Shown piece after piece: positions 50,700 to 61,398 of a DNA stretch of 64,000 nt. The notes under the pieces were generated by a model, which was given only the letters and a program-made list of their open reading frames with translations, searched no databases and was not told where the DNA came from. Every line of letters starts with the position of its first letter. Position 1 is the stretch's first letter. A program made the translations under genes and the position numbers. Origin of the DNA: Aquaspirillum sp. LM1 (GTDB taxonomy: Bacteria > Pseudomonadota > Gammaproteobacteria > Burkholderiales > Aquaspirillaceae); NCBI RefSeq assembly GCF_002002905.1, contig NZ_CP019509.1, positions 2,537,001-2,601,000 of the forward strand, in the 5' to 3' direction.

Positions 50700-51014
50700 T
50701 TTTCCTCTACGCTCCGTGCGGTCAGTCATATTGCCAGCACATGATTATCCGTCATTCTGGCGGCAGCCGCCGCGTTTTAGGGATACGCTGAAAAAATCGT
50801 CATTCCCGCGAAGGCGGGAATCCAGGGTGTTGATTTTGCTGGGTTTTGCTTTTGGCAAACACGATTTTTCTGAATAAATCAGCGCGTCCTTAGCGCTCAT
50901 CTTCCTGATTTATTGGCGCACAGCAAAAAAACCGCCCAAATGCCCCCGTCACCGGACACTTTCCGCCACTCTCCCCCACAAAGTTCCCCACCCCGCCCGC
51001 CGGCCTGAAAACCA
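50700..51014. other. Intergenic region with nested palindromes between the AbiTii gene and nirS
   Basis: No gene is seen. The region holds outer arms GAAAAAATCGT (50790-50800) and ACGATTTTTC (50861-50870) enclosing a dRS3-like repeat. A separate 10-bp inverted repeat AATAAATCAG/CTGATTTATT lies at 50873-50882 and 50905-50914. Such nesting looks like a small non-autonomous repeat element. Confidence 0.65.
50802..50821. repeat. dRS3-like 20-bp repeat
   Basis: ATTCCCGCGAAGGCGGGAAT fits the Neisseria dRS3 pattern ATTCCC-N8-GGGAAT exactly. In Neisseria dRS3 copies are intergenic and can be targets for filamentous prophage insertion. Only this copy was noticed in the window. Confidence 0.8.
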
Positions 51015-51028
51015 TTGATTCGGATCAA
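51015..51028 (+). promoter_or_regulatory. FNR/Dnr box upstream of nirS
   Basis: TTGATTCGGATCAA, a TTGAT-N4-ATCAA site centred 77 bp before the nirS ATG. A weak -10 (GATGAT, 51052-51057) lies at the right distance for a class II activator-dependent promoter. Confidence 0.87.
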
Positions 51029-51056
51029 TGATGGCGGTTTGCCGGCCAGAGGATGA

Positions 51057-52823
<1,767 letters not shown>

Positions 52824-52830
52824 CCTGACT

Positions 52831-52852
52831 GCGCCGCCCTGGCGGGCGGCGC
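52831..52852 (+). repeat. GC-rich hairpin between nirS and nirM
   Basis: GCGCCGCCC and GGGCGGCGC make a 9-bp all-GC stem with a 4-nt loop. There is no T run, so it is not a terminator. It would protect the 3' end of a processed nirS mRNA and let nirS be expressed above the downstream genes. Confidence 0.75.
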
Positions 52853-52870
52853 GCCTGACTGGAGAGTGTC

Positions 52871-53176
52871 ATGCGTATTTTTTCCCTGTCCTTGCTGGCC
52901 GCCCTGGCCAGCGCCGCCAGCCTGCCGGCGCTGGCTTCGGCTGATCTGGCCAAGCAGCACAACTGCCTGTCCTGTCACAGCGTGGACAAAAAAGTGGTCG
53001 GCCCCTCGTATAAAGACATCGCCGCCAAGTACAAAGGCCAATCGGTCGAAGCCGCATTGATCGACAAAATCAAGCACGGCAGCAAGGGCGTGTACGGCCC
53101 CATCCCGATGCCGGCCAACGCCAATGTGCCGGACGCCGACGTCAAGACCTTGGTGAAATGGATTCTGGCGCAATGA
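52871..53176 (+). CDS. nirM: Cytochrome c-551/c8-type electron donor
   Basis: A 101-aa class I cytochrome c with a signal peptide (cleavage near LASA), heme site CLSCH at 32-36 and axial Met in GPIPMPAN. This is the periplasmic donor to NirS in pseudomonads and related bacteria. It starts 47 bp after nirS and overlaps the next gene by 4 bp. Confidence 0.93.
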   Translation: MRIFSLSLLAALASAASLPALASADLAKQHNCLSCHSVDKKVVGPSYKDIAAKYKGQSVEAALIDKIKHGSKGVYGPIPMPANANVPDADVKTLVKWILAQ

Positions 53177-53490
53177 ACTGGCGCGCGCTGGCCGTGCTGG
53201 GCCTAGCCCTGGCCAGCGCCGCCCACGCCGCCGAGCTGGCCCCGGCGCGCGCGGCGGCGCTTACCCACATGCTGCATCAGGAATGCGGTGCCTGCCACGG
53301 CCTGCGCCTGACCGGCGGGCTGGGCAGCCCGCTGACCGCCAGCGCGCTGGCCGACAAACCCGCCAACAGCCTGGTGGCCACCATTCTGGACGGTCGCCCC
53401 GGCAGCGCCATGCCGCCGTGGCGACCGTTTGTCAGCGCCGACGAAGCGCGCTGGCTGGTTGAACAACTGCAACAAGGACGCCTGCCATGA
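53173..53490 (+). CDS. nirC: NirC-like c-type cytochrome
   Basis: A 105-aa periplasmic monoheme cytochrome with a signal peptide (residues 1-20), CGACH at 38-42 and a Met ligand in GSAMPPW. NirC proteins donate electrons to NirS or take part in heme d1 maturation. ATGA overlaps link it to nirM and nirF on both sides. Confidence 0.9.
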   Translation: MNWRALAVLGLALASAAHAAELAPARAAALTHMLHQECGACHGLRLTGGLGSPLTASALADKPANSLVATILDGRPGSAMPPWRPFVSADEARWLVEQLQQGRLP

Positions 53491-54650
53491 TCGCCCGACT
53501 GCTTTCCATCCTGAGCGCCGCGCTCTGCCTGTGGCTGGTCGCCTGCACCAGCGCGCCGCTACGCGGCACCGGCGATCTGGGCGTGGTGATCGAACGCGCA
53601 CGCGGCAGCGTGCAGATTGTCGAGCAACGCGCCATGCGCAGCCTGGGCCGAGTGGACGGCCTGGGCGATTTATCGCACGCCTCGGTAGTGTTCTCGCGCG
53701 ATGGCCGCTACGCCTATGTGTTTGGCCGCGACGGCGGCTTAAGCCAGGTGGATTTGCTCAGCCAGCGGCTGGTCAAGCGGGTGATGCAGGCCGGCAACAG
53801 CATCGGCGGGGCGATTTCCAGCGACGGCCGGATTGTCGCCGCACAAAATTATCAGCCCGGTGGGGTGAAGCTGTTTGACGCCGACACGCTGGAACTGCTG
53901 GCCGAGGTGAGCACCGGTGGCTCAAAAGTGGTAGGCCTGGCCGACCTGCCCGGCAACCGCTTTGCCTTCAGCTTATTTGAAGCCGGCGAAATCTGGCTGA
54001 TCGACGCCCGCCAGCCGCGCACGCCACAGGTCACCCGCTACCCGAACATTGGCCGCCAGCCCTACGACGGCCTGGCCAGCCAGGATGGCCGCCACTATCT
54101 GGCCGGTCTGTACGGCGAAGACGGCCTGGCGCTGCTGGACACCTGGCAGCCCGAGCGCGGCGTGCGCCGCATTCTGGATGGCTACGGGCGCGGGCAAGCC
54201 GCGCTGCCGGTGTACAAAATGCCGCACCTGCGCGGCTGGAGCCTGGCCGGCGACTACGCGTTTTTGCCGGCCATCGGCCACCACCAGGTGCTGATCACCG
54301 ACCGGCGCAGCTGGCAGGAAGCCACCCGCGTGCCGGTGTACGGCCAGCCGGTGTTTGTCATGGCCGAGCCGGGCGGACGGCGGGTATGGGTGAACTTTGC
54401 CTTTCCGCATAACGACACCGTGCAGGTGATCGACGTGCCCAGCCGGCACATCGTCGCCACCCTGAAACCTGGCCGCGCCATCCTGCACATGGAATTCACC
54501 GCCCGTGGCGACGCGGTATGGCTGTCCAGCCGCGACGACAACCGCCTGACCGTGATCGACACCGCCACGCTGAACACCGTAGCCGAACTGCACGCCGAAC
54601 AACCCTCGGGGATTTTTTTCACCTGGCGCGCGCAACGGATGGGGATGTGA
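53487..54650 (+). CDS. nirF: Heme d1 biosynthesis protein NirF
   Basis: A 387-aa d1-propeller protein required for heme d1 synthesis; in known NirF it acts as a dehydrogenase on a late d1 precursor. It has a lipoprotein signal with lipobox LVAC (Cys20), so it is probably a periplasm-facing lipoprotein, as in Pseudomonas. It lacks a heme c motif, which separates it from NirS and NirN. A 157-bp gap follows before nirDL. Confidence 0.95.
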   Translation: MIARLLSILSAALCLWLVACTSAPLRGTGDLGVVIERARGSVQIVEQRAMRSLGRVDGLGDLSHASVVFSRDGRYAYVFGRDGGLSQVDLLSQRLVKRVMQAGNSIGGAISSDGRIVAAQNYQPGGVKLFDADTLELLAEVSTGGSKVVGLADLPGNRFAFSLFEAGEIWLIDARQPRTPQVTRYPNIGRQPYDGLASQDGRHYLAGLYGEDGLALLDTWQPERGVRRILDGYGRGQAALPVYKMPHLRGWSLAGDYAFLPAIGHHQVLITDRRSWQEATRVPVYGQPVFVMAEPGGRRVWVNFAFPHNDTVQVIDVPSRHIVATLKPGRAILHMEFTARGDAVWLSSRDDNRLTVIDTATLNTVAELHAEQPSGIFFTWRAQRMGM

Positions 54651-54807
54651 TGGGGAGCCACAGCGTGTGCTGGCCGGCACTTCGCCGAGATGCCTGGACG
54701 CCCGCCTGTGCAGAAAGGGTGGGGATGGGGGTGACGGGTGTCGGTGCATGGTGGATACCCATGGCACATTTGGTACACACAAGCGCTGAGATTTTTCGGA
54801 GTTCGCC

Positions 54808-55791
54808 ATGAACGCACTCGCTTCCCATGCCTTGCCGCTGGCCTTGCTGGATCGCCATCAGCGTGATTTTCCGTTGTGTCCTCGCCCCTACGCCGAGCTG
54901 GCCGGGCAATGCGGCGAGCAGGAAAACGATGTAATGGCGGCGTTATGCCGCGCTCAACAAGCCGGAGTGCTGGCGCGCATTGGCGCGGTGTTTGCCCCCA
55001 ATACCGTGGCGGCCAGCACGCTGGCGGCGCTGGCCGTGCCACCCGACCGGCTGGCGGCTGTCGCCGCGCAGGTGAGCGCACGGCGCGCGATCAGCCACAA
55101 CTACCAGCGCAGCCACGCCTACAACCTGTGGTTTGTCGCCAGTGCTGCCGACCGCGCCGCGCTGGACGCGCTACTGGGTGAGATAGCCGCCGACACCGGG
55201 CTGGCGGTGCTGGATTTGCCGCTGGAGCGGGAGTACCACATCGACCTGGGCTTTGCCCTGTGCGCCGACGCCACCGCCACACCGCGTCAGCGCGATTACA
55301 CCCCGCGCACATTGCCGCCGTTGACGCCCGCTCAGCGGGCGCTGCTGGCCGCGCTGGGTGCTGGTCTGCCGTTGACGCCGCGTCCGTATCTGGCGCTGGC
55401 CAACGCCTGCGGCCAGTCCGAGTCCTGGGTGCTGGACACCCTCAGCCACTGGCAGGCCAGTGGGGTGATCCGCCGGTTTGGCATGGTACTGCGCCACCAC
55501 GAACTGGGTTATCGGGCCAACACCATGTGCGTGTGGCAGGTGCCGCTGGCCGAGCGTGACGCCATGGGCCAGCAGCTGGCACAAGACCCGGCAGTCACGC
55601 TGTGCTACGCCCGCCCGGCGCGCGGCGCGCACTGGCCGTACACCCTGTTTGCCATGGTACACGGCAAAACCCGCGACGCGGTTGACTGCGACATCGACCG
55701 GCTGAACCGCAACTACGCGCTGACCGGCCTGCCACAGCAGCGTTTGTACTCCCTGCAGCGCTACACTCAGCGAGGCCCGCACTATGCTTGA
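54808..55791 (+). CDS. nirDL: Fused siroheme decarboxylase subunits NirD-NirL
   Basis: Part of the complex that decarboxylates siroheme to didecarboxysiroheme for heme d1. The 327-aa protein has two Lrp/AsnC-like modules in tandem. The first (residues 1-160) carries FPLCPRPYAELA and HNYQRSHAYNLWFV; the second (about 175-325) carries RPYLALANACGQSESWVL and PYTLFAMVHG. NirDL fusions are known, for example in Paracoccus. A CGGAG site precedes the ATG. It overlaps nirGH by 8 bp. Confidence 0.92.
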   Translation: MNALASHALPLALLDRHQRDFPLCPRPYAELAGQCGEQENDVMAALCRAQQAGVLARIGAVFAPNTVAASTLAALAVPPDRLAAVAAQVSARRAISHNYQRSHAYNLWFVASAADRAALDALLGEIAADTGLAVLDLPLEREYHIDLGFALCADATATPRQRDYTPRTLPPLTPAQRALLAALGAGLPLTPRPYLALANACGQSESWVLDTLSHWQASGVIRRFGMVLRHHELGYRANTMCVWQVPLAERDAMGQQLAQDPAVTLCYARPARGAHWPYTLFAMVHGKTRDAVDCDIDRLNRNYALTGLPQQRLYSLQRYTQRGPHYA

Positions 55792-56779
55792 CCCCACCGT
55801 GCAAACGCTCAATCCACTCGATCAGGCCATCGTCGACCAGTTGCAGGGCGGCTTTCCGCTGCTGCCCGCGGCATTTGACCACGCCGCCGCGCCGCTGGGC
55901 ATTCGCGGCGAGACGCTGATCGCCCAGCTGGATAGCCTGCTGGCGCGCAAAGTGCTGACCCGGTTTGGCCCGATGTTCCAGATTGAGCGCATGGGCGGCG
56001 CCTTTGTGCTGGCGGCGCTGGCGGTGCCTGAGGCGCGTTTTGCCGAAGTGACCGAACAGGTGAACGCCCTGCCGGAAGTGGCGCACAACTACCAGCGCAA
56101 CCACCGGCTGAACATGTGGTGTGTGCTGGCCACCGCCCAGCCCGATGGCATTGCCCGTGCCTGCGCCCGGATTGAAGCCGATACCGGGCTGGCGGTGCAG
56201 GCGTTTCCCAAGCTGCGCGAATACTATGTGGGCATGCGCTTTGGCGTGGGTGGCCATGCCCCGGTGGGCGTGCTCGACCGTGCCCCCGACGCTGACACCA
56301 GCCCGCTGACGCTGGACGGCGACGACACTGCACTGGTGCGCGCCTGCCAGGCTGGCCTGCCGCGTTGCCCGCGCCCGTATCAGGCGCTGGGCGACCTGCT
56401 GGGCTGGTCAGAAAGCCAGGTGATTGCCCGGCTGCAGGCCCTGCTGGAGCACGGCGTGATCCGCCGCATCGGTGCGGTGCCCAACCACTACGCCATTGGC
56501 TACACCGCCAACGGCATGGCGGTGTTCGACATTGACGACGCTGACATCGACGCCTGCGGCCAGCGCCTGGGCGCACTGCCGCAGGTCAGCCACTGCTACC
56601 AACGCCCCCGCCACCTGCCCGACTGGCCGTACAACCTGTTTGCCATGTGCCACGGTAGCAGCCATCAGTCCGTGCTGGCCGACGTGGCCGAACTGCGCCG
56701 CCAGCTGGGCCGCGCCTGCCGGGGCCATGATGTGCTGTTTTCCACCGCCATCCTGAAAAAGACCGGGCTGAGGATTTAG
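55784..56779 (+). CDS. nirGH: Fused siroheme decarboxylase subunits NirG-NirH
   Basis: Second half of the decarboxylase set, again two AsnC-like modules in 331 aa. The first resembles NirG (LTRFGPMFQIERMGGAFVL; HNYQRNHRLNMW); the second resembles NirH (RRIGAVPNHYAIGYTANGMA; YQRPRHLPDWPYNLFAM). NirG and NirH are usually separate genes, so this fusion is less common than NirDL. Last plus-strand gene of the nirS series; it converges with nirN 14 bp away. Confidence 0.88.
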   Translation: MLDPTVQTLNPLDQAIVDQLQGGFPLLPAAFDHAAAPLGIRGETLIAQLDSLLARKVLTRFGPMFQIERMGGAFVLAALAVPEARFAEVTEQVNALPEVAHNYQRNHRLNMWCVLATAQPDGIARACARIEADTGLAVQAFPKLREYYVGMRFGVGGHAPVGVLDRAPDADTSPLTLDGDDTALVRACQAGLPRCPRPYQALGDLLGWSESQVIARLQALLEHGVIRRIGAVPNHYAIGYTANGMAVFDIDDADIDACGQRLGALPQVSHCYQRPRHLPDWPYNLFAMCHGSSHQSVLADVAELRRQLGRACRGHDVLFSTAILKKTGLRI

Positions 56780-56793
56780 GCCAATCAGAGTGT

Positions 56794-58335
56794 TCAGTGA
56801 CTGGTCCCCTCCGAGCGGCGGGTCTTGTTGTACACATTGTATTTGCCAATCGGCTTCATCATCGGCAGCGCTGCCACTTCACGCAGGGTAACCGCGTCCA
56901 CCACCACCAGTTCGCCCGGGCTGTCCATGATGCTGACCAGTGCGTAGCGACCATCGCGGGTGAATTCCACATGGGCATTGGTCTTGCCCGGACGCAGGCT
57001 AAGCTGATGCGCCACCGTCAGCGTGCGCTTGTCAATCAGCGTCAGCGTGTCGCGCCGGGGGCTCATCATCGCATCCACCCAGGCATACGGGGTGCGTTCG
57101 TGGCTGCGCAGAAAAAACCCCGGCCCAGGGGTGTCAATCTGGGCCACGCTTTGCCAGTTGCTCATGTCGATCACGCTGACCCGCCCGGCTTTCAGGTTGG
57201 GGGTGGCCAGCAGGGGATGGCCGTCGCGGCTGAAGGTGATGCCCGAACCCAGATGCGGCATGCCGTCCAGATTCAGGCTGGTAATTTTGCGACGGATGTC
57301 CAGATTGACCACTTGCGCACGGCCATCGCGCGAGGCACCGATCACATGGCGGTAGTCGGGGTCAAAGAAAAAGTCATCCAGCACCGCCTCCAGCGGCGTG
57401 CGCCGGGGGGTGAGAAAACCCGGTTTGGCCAGCGCTTCGCCCATGGCGTAGTCGTGAACATAGCCGTCGTACACCGGCTCGGCGTTTGGGCGGTAAGAAA
57501 TCTCCCAAAGCTCTGGCACGTCCTTGAGCGCCACCACAAAGCTCTGACGCGGTGCGGCGTCATACACCGCTGACACCCGCGATGGCTGGCCCTGCAAGGA
57601 AGTCACTGCCAGGGTTTTCACTGGCTTGAGGCCGTGGGCGTCGAGCAGCACCAGGGTTTCCGGCAGGGTATTGCCGGCCAGCACCCAGCGCCCGTCGGCA
57701 GAAACAGCAAGATTGCGCGTGTTCAATCCCACGCGAATTTCCGCCACGGTTTGCAGGGTGTGCAAATCATACTGGCTGACCCAGCCGTCGCGGCTGGCAA
57801 AGTAGACAAAACGCCCATCCGGGCTGAATTTTGGCCCGCCGTGCAGGGCAAAGCGGCTGGCAAAACGGGCCAGCACGGTAAAGCGGTCGCCATCAACAAT
57901 CGACACATGGTGGTCGCCGGCTTCCACCACCACAAACAGATTGAGCGGGTCGGCGTGATGCAGCGGCGTGAGCGGCAGGCTGGCCAGCGCCACCGGCTGC
58001 ACATGGCTGGCGAGCATATCGGCATCGCCCCAACGCGGCGGTGTGTCGGGCGGGGTGCGCAGCCAGTCGGCCAGCGTCTGGATTTCACCCGCCTCCAGCT
58101 GGCTGGCAAAGCCGGCCATCTGCGTGGCCGGGCGGCCATCACGGATGGTGGCCAGCACCTCTGCCGGCTTAATCCGCTCCAGACTTTGCGGCAGCAGCGC
58201 AGGGGCCATGGCACCCAGCCGTTGTTCACCATGGCAGCTTTGGCAATGCTGCTGATACAGCGCCTGTGGCGGCGCAGCATGGGCGGCCAGGCTCAGCGTC
58301 AGGCCGGCCAGCAAAACACCAAGAACGGGCTTCAT
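56794..58335 (-). CDS. nirN: Heme d1 biosynthesis cytochrome NirN
   Basis: A NirS-like periplasmic protein that in Pseudomonas catalyses the final side-chain dehydrogenation of dihydro-heme d1. The 513-aa protein has a signal peptide (residues 1-20), a heme c motif CQSCH at 31-35 and a d1-type propeller. It is shorter than NirS in the cytochrome part. It is coupled to nirJ by an ATGA overlap. Confidence 0.94.
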   Translation of the reverse strand: MKPVLGVLLAGLTLSLAAHAAPPQALYQQHCQSCHGEQRLGAMAPALLPQSLERIKPAEVLATIRDGRPATQMAGFASQLEAGEIQTLADWLRTPPDTPPRWGDADMLASHVQPVALASLPLTPLHHADPLNLFVVVEAGDHHVSIVDGDRFTVLARFASRFALHGGPKFSPDGRFVYFASRDGWVSQYDLHTLQTVAEIRVGLNTRNLAVSADGRWVLAGNTLPETLVLLDAHGLKPVKTLAVTSLQGQPSRVSAVYDAAPRQSFVVALKDVPELWEISYRPNAEPVYDGYVHDYAMGEALAKPGFLTPRRTPLEAVLDDFFFDPDYRHVIGASRDGRAQVVNLDIRRKITSLNLDGMPHLGSGITFSRDGHPLLATPNLKAGRVSVIDMSNWQSVAQIDTPGPGFFLRSHERTPYAWVDAMMSPRRDTLTLIDKRTLTVAHQLSLRPGKTNAHVEFTRDGRYALVSIMDSPGELVVVDAVTLREVAALPMMKPIGKYNVYNKTRRSEGTSH

Positions 58336-59534
58336 GCGCTCACCTGCGGCTGGCGCTGCCAGCGGGTCAGTTCAGCCAGCGGATATGCGCCTTCACGCAG
58401 GCCCAGTTCGTCATCGCGTAAATAACACGCCGGATCCGCCGCCCAGAAATCTCCGGTCAGCGCCCAGGCGCGCACCCGGGTATTGCCATTGCACACCGGC
58501 AGGTAGGCACATGCGCCGCAACGACCGCTGACCGGGCGCGGATGCTGTTTCAGCCCGGCCATCAGCGGGTGGCTGACATCCGGCCAGATGGCCGAAAAGG
58601 GCCGCTCGCGGACATTGCCCAGAGAGATGTCCCACCACATGGTGTCGGGGTGAACATTGCCCAGATTGTCGATATTGGCCACGTTCACCCCGCTGGCATT
58701 GCCGCCCCAGTGGCGCAGCCGGGTGTGCAGCGCGTCCAGCTGCCCGGGAAAATGCCGGGCGGCCCACTGCAGCAGATACACCGCATCGGCGTCGTTATTG
58801 CCGGTGACAAACTCTTTGGGCTGGCCGGCCTGCAAATGGCCCAGACAGGTTTCGATCAGTTGGTCCATTGCCCAGCGCGTGCGCGCGTGGCGGGCATCGC
58901 TGTCGCGGTGCTTGTTGCCGCGCCCGGCGTAGTTCAGATGAGAAAAATAGAACTTGTCGATACCCTCGTTGGCCACCCACTGCAGCAGCGCCGGCAAGTC
59001 GTCGGCATTGTCCTCGGTCATGGTATAGCGCACCCCCACTTTCAGTCCGGCGTCACGCGCCAGGCGAATGCCGGCCACTGCCTGGTCAAAGCCGCCGGCC
59101 AGCCGGCGAAAGCGATCGTGGGTAGCACCGATGCCATCGAGGCTGACGCCCACATAATCAAACCCCACCTCGGCCATGTACGCCGCCATCGCCGGATCGA
59201 TTAACGTGCCATTGCTGGACAAACCCAGATAAAACCCGAGCGCCTTGGCGCGTGCGCCAATGGCAAAAATATCCGGGCGCAACAACGGCTCGCCCCCCGA
59301 CAGAATCAACACCGGCACACCAAACCCACGCAGGTCATCCATGACGGCAAACACCTCGTCGGTGCTCAGTTCCCCCGGAAAATCCTTGTCAGCAGAAATC
59401 GAATAACAGTGCTGGCAGGTCAGGTTGCAGCGGCGCACCAGATTCCAGATCACCACTGGCCCAGGCGGGCGGCGTGGCGGACTGATTGGGCCGGGATGCA
59501 GCAGGGTGTGCAGATAAGTGGTCAGGCGCAACAT
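58332..59534 (-). CDS. nirJ: Radical SAM heme d1 biosynthesis protein NirJ
   Basis: Converts didecarboxysiroheme by replacing propionates with oxo groups. The 400-aa protein has the radical SAM cluster CNLTCQHC (Cys36, 40, 43) and a C-terminal SPASM-like cysteine region with CGACAYLPVC for a second cluster. The start at 59534 (MLRLTTYLH) is chosen because the longer frame to 59594 would begin inside the FNR-type box. Transcribed with nirN, away from the chemoreceptor. Confidence 0.95.
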   Translation of the reverse strand: MLRLTTYLHTLLHPGPISPPRRPPGPVVIWNLVRRCNLTCQHCYSISADKDFPGELSTDEVFAVMDDLRGFGVPVLILSGGEPLLRPDIFAIGARAKALGFYLGLSSNGTLIDPAMAAYMAEVGFDYVGVSLDGIGATHDRFRRLAGGFDQAVAGIRLARDAGLKVGVRYTMTEDNADDLPALLQWVANEGIDKFYFSHLNYAGRGNKHRDSDARHARTRWAMDQLIETCLGHLQAGQPKEFVTGNNDADAVYLLQWAARHFPGQLDALHTRLRHWGGNASGVNVANIDNLGNVHPDTMWWDISLGNVRERPFSAIWPDVSHPLMAGLKQHPRPVSGRCGACAYLPVCNGNTRVRAWALTGDFWAADPACYLRDDELGLREGAYPLAELTRWQRQPQVSA

Positions 59535-59593
59535 GGCGGCACTCGGGTAGCGGGGAATGCCTGCATCGTCGCCTTCCCGCCGGGGGCAAGGCA

Positions 59594-59607
59594 TTGATAT
59601 GCATCAA
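59594..59607. promoter_or_regulatory. FNR/Dnr box between nirJ and the chemoreceptor gene
   Basis: TTGATATGCATCAA, a perfect TTGAT-N4-ATCAA palindrome. It is centred 66 bp upstream of nirJ (minus) and 99 bp upstream of the chemoreceptor gene (plus). It fits a class II position for nirJN; an effect on the chemoreceptor is inferred. Confidence 0.87.
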
Positions 59608-59699
59608 GGCTGGCCACCTGACCGGATCAGACCGGGTGGTGTTGACACAATTACTAACAAATTAGCAATCTAACCACAAAACCCTCACGAGGAGACACC

Positions 59700-61322
59700 A
59701 TGAGGCTGCACCTGAGCATTGGCAAGAAACTGCTGCTCCTGATTGCGCTGGCGGTGGGCAGCCTGCTGATTGTCGGCGGCGTGGCGCTGGATCAAATGGG
59801 CAAGATGGAGCAAAGCCTGAACCAGACCAACCAGCGCATCATCCCGGCCATCCGCGCCGTGCACCAGCTGCAAAGCGACTTCACCCAGGTGCGCATCACC
59901 CTGCTCTACCACATCCTGCTCACCGACCCGGCCAGCATGACTGCCAATGAACAACAGCTGGCCACGCTCCGGCGCTCGCTCGCCCATCAACTGGCGGCTT
60001 ATCAGCCACTGGTCAGCGATGCCCAGGAACAACGCTACCTGGACCATAGCGCCGCGCTGCTCAAGGAGTATTTTTTCATGGCCGATCAAATCATCGCCCT
60101 GTCGCAGCGCAATATGGACGATGCCGCCACCGGGCTAGCGCAAGAAAACAAGCCGATGATCGACCAGCTGGCCAGCACCCTTGGCGAACATGTGCGTTAC
60201 AAGGAAACGCAGGCGCAGCAGCATGGGGCCGCATCGCAGGCAGATCATCACTTTGGCCTGCGCCTGCTGTGGTCGCAAATTGTGCTGGCGGTGCTGTCCA
60301 CCGTGGCGCTGGGCGTGCTGGTGCATCGCGGCGTAACCCGCTCGTTGCGGCAGATGCTCACCCTGTTCAACACCGTGGAACAACGGCTGGACTTTACCCT
60401 GCGCCTGCCAGTGACTGGCCGCGACGAAGTGGGCCAGACCAGCCAGGCACTGAATGCGCTGCTGGACAAATTGCAGGCCAGTTTCCGCCATATCCACACC
60501 CAGGCCGCCGACCTGGCCGGCAGCGCCAGCACCATGGCGCAGATTGCCGGGCACTTGTCCACAGCCTCGCGCACACAAAGCCAGGCGGCCCGGCAGATTA
60601 CCGACACGGTGCAGCAGCTGGGTGCATCGGCCAGCCAGGTGGCAGATTCAGCCGATCACGCCCGCCAGCTCTCCGCCACTGCGCTGCAGCAAGCGCGCCA
60701 CAGCGAAAGCATGATGGAACACACTGCCGACGCCATCCACAGCCTGGCCGCCACCGTCAACACCTCGTCGGCGCAGGTGCGCCAGCTGGATGAACGCAGC
60801 GCCAGCATCAATAGCGTGCTGACGGTCATTGGTGAGGTGGCGGCACAAACCAATCTGCTGGCGCTCAATGCCGCGATTGAAGCCGCCCGCGCCGGTGAAC
60901 AAGGGCGCGGCTTTGCCGTGGTGGCCGACGAAGTGCGCAAGCTGGCCGAGCGCACCGCGCTATCCACCGATGAAATCGGCCAGACCCTCAGCGCCATGCG
61001 CAGCAGCGCCAGCCAGACCGTCAGCGTGATCGACAGCGCAGTGGACCAAGTGGACAGCAGCGTGGCCGGCGCACGCCAGGCCAACCAGGCCATGCACCAT
61101 ATTGGCAGCAGCGCCGAGCAGATTGCCAGCGTGGTGGACAATATCGCCCAGGCAGTCAGCGCGCAAAAAACCGCCAACCATGCCATCTCGCGCGATATTG
61201 CGCAGATTGCCGATATGTCGCAGCACAACACCGAACTGGCCGCCAGCACGGAAGCCACCGCCGCGCAGCTGGCGCAACTGGCCGATGACATGGCGGCGGT
61301 AGTCGGGCAGTATCGGGTGTAG
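59700..61322 (+). CDS. Methyl-accepting chemotaxis protein
   Basis: A 540-aa transmembrane chemoreceptor. Membrane helices lie at about 10-30 and 190-212, with a helical periplasmic domain of the four-helix-bundle type between them. A HAMP domain (about 212-265) and a long cytoplasmic coiled coil follow, with the signalling tip [20 protein letters not shown] near residue 385. No C-terminal CheR-docking pentapeptide is seen. The position next to nirJ with an FNR-type box suggests taxis linked to nitrite/NO or redox, but the ligand is not visible in the sequence. Confidence 0.93.
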   Translation: MRLHLSIGKKLLLLIALAVGSLLIVGGVALDQMGKMEQSLNQTNQRIIPAIRAVHQLQSDFTQVRITLLYHILLTDPASMTANEQQLATLRRSLAHQLAAYQPLVSDAQEQRYLDHSAALLKEYFFMADQIIALSQRNMDDAATGLAQENKPMIDQLASTLGEHVRYKETQAQQHGAASQADHHFGLRLLWSQIVLAVLSTVALGVLVHRGVTRSLRQMLTLFNTVEQRLDFTLRLPVTGRDEVGQTSQALNALLDKLQASFRHIHTQAADLAGSASTMAQIAGHLSTASRTQSQAARQITDTVQQLGASASQVADSADHARQLSATALQQARHSESMMEHTADAIHSLAATVNTSSAQVRQLDERSASINSVLTVIGEVAAQTNLLALNAAIEAARAGEQGRGFAVVADEVRKLAERTALSTDEIGQTLSAMRSSASQTVSVIDSAVDQVDSSVAGARQANQAMHHIGSSAEQIASVVDNIAQAVSAQKTANHAISRDIAQIADMSQHNTELAASTEATAAQLAQLADDMAAVVGQYRV

Positions 61323-61398
61323 CCGGCAGGCCATGATGGCCCGGCGGCGGGACGGCGGCTCGCTTAGCGTCGCGCTTAACCACCAGACAAGTACAACC

